Assembly (NCBI RefSeq): GCF_902712875.1
Contig: NZ_LR743509.1
Location: 4,416,001 to 4,480,000, forward strand
DNA: 64,000 nucleotides
Origin: Hyphomicrobium sp. ghe19
GTDB taxonomy: Bacteria; Pseudomonadota; Alphaproteobacteria; Rhizobiales; Hyphomicrobiaceae
Direction: 5' to 3'
The translations under genes were made by a program, and so were the position numbers. Of the stretch, positions 63,694-64,000 are shown in pieces (position 1 is the first letter of the stretch; every line of letters begins with the position of its first letter). A model generated the notes under the pieces. The model was not told where the DNA came from. It made no database searches and saw only the letters and a program-made list of their open reading frames with translations.

Positions 63694-63902
63694 GTGTCGC
63701 GCAGCCGCGTCCATCAGCGGTCGGAGATCGGCTTGGCCGAACTTTACGCGCAGCGCGGGCCGGGTGCCGCGGGCTTTGTGTTTAGCGGCGCCAAACCTTT
63801 CGGTAATCCAAAAAAATACACGACGAGAAGCGCGAGTGGTTCAGCTTCAACCCGTTTGAAGTCCCTAACCGCAGAGACTGGATGCCGGCCGACGCGGCGT
63901 AA
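63694..63902 (+). pseudogene. Truncated relic of the 24.4-kb methyltransferase gene
   Basis: The stretch aligns by eye with two separate parts of the methyltransferase gene: its RSEIGLGQLYAERGPAAAGFVF region (about 24826-24925) and its last ~80 bases (KREWFSFTPFEVPNR, 25085-25178). About 190 bases between them are missing, joined at an ACCTTT found at both ends. The frame is broken and there is no start. It shows a second copy of this gene has decayed here. Confidence 0.85.
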
Positions 63903-64000
63903 ATCGTTCGCTGTCGGCCGGATTGACCGGAAGCCCTGGCGGCGGGGCCGAATTCGCCCCACTCGCTACCTCAGGCGGCGCGCCAGTGTTGCAGCTTCGT

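Overview
The window reads as chromosomal DNA of an alphaproteobacterium, most likely of the order Hyphomicrobiales and possibly a Hyphomicrobium relative. The reasons are gene order and content: miaB-phoH next to a Fur/Mur-type regulator and an acyltransferase, rimI-tsaB, an OlsB ornithine-lipid acyltransferase, a MaeB malic enzyme with a phosphotransacetylase-like tail, the hemC-hemD-Mic60-hemY cluster, and a heparinase-like gene between rsmB and purH. The genus is an inference; no rRNA gene is present.

Layout. 1-23.8 kb is dense housekeeping, mostly on the minus strand: tRNA modification (miaB, tsaB), iron regulation, Fe-S assembly (Nfu), trpS, murJ, glnD, mutS, maeB, olsB, a hybrid histidine kinase, a LON-domain protein, a thioredoxin-TPR chaperone and a prolyl-tRNA editing factor. 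A tRNA-Gly follows at 23.9 kb. 24-27.4 kb is looser: a methyltransferase and several small exported proteins with extreme composition (His/Trp-rich, Gly/Tyr-rich, Val/Pro repeats). 27.6-31.3 kb carries a LemA/TPM-domain cluster and an MFS transporter. 31.3-43.5 kb is again leftward housekeeping (purH, heparinase-like, rsmB, htpX, acs, gpsA, tsaD). A 104-bp perfect tandem duplication covers the 3' end of a methyltransferase gene near 39.8 kb. 43.6-48.9 kb is the rightward heme/Mic60 cluster.

50.34-58.95 kb is the accessory part. An 8.6-kb element is integrated in the 3' end of tRNA-Thr(CGT), bounded by 55-bp perfect direct repeats. It carries a P4-type tyrosine integrase at the far end, an H-NS-like small protein, a leftward set of small genes ending in a primase-polymerase/helicase, and a possible origin (six GGTNACC boxes around an AT-rich core) just past the 3' end of that gene. 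At the tRNA-proximal end, facing the other way, is a two-gene cargo: a zinc-ribbon DUF4145 protein and a TIR-like/deoxyribosyltransferase-like protein. The plan resembles phage satellites or small replicating integrative elements that carry anti-phage cargo. This two-gene unit is my best candidate for an undescribed system. A third partial copy of the att sequence at 60.33 kb suggests an older, decayed insertion next to it.

60.6-63.7 kb holds an SDR-DoxX fusion with a DUF2269 membrane protein, and a QmcA-like SPFH protein with a short NfeD-like partner. A truncated relic of the 24.4-kb methyltransferase gene lies at the right edge. All functions are assigned by reading motifs; no database search was run.
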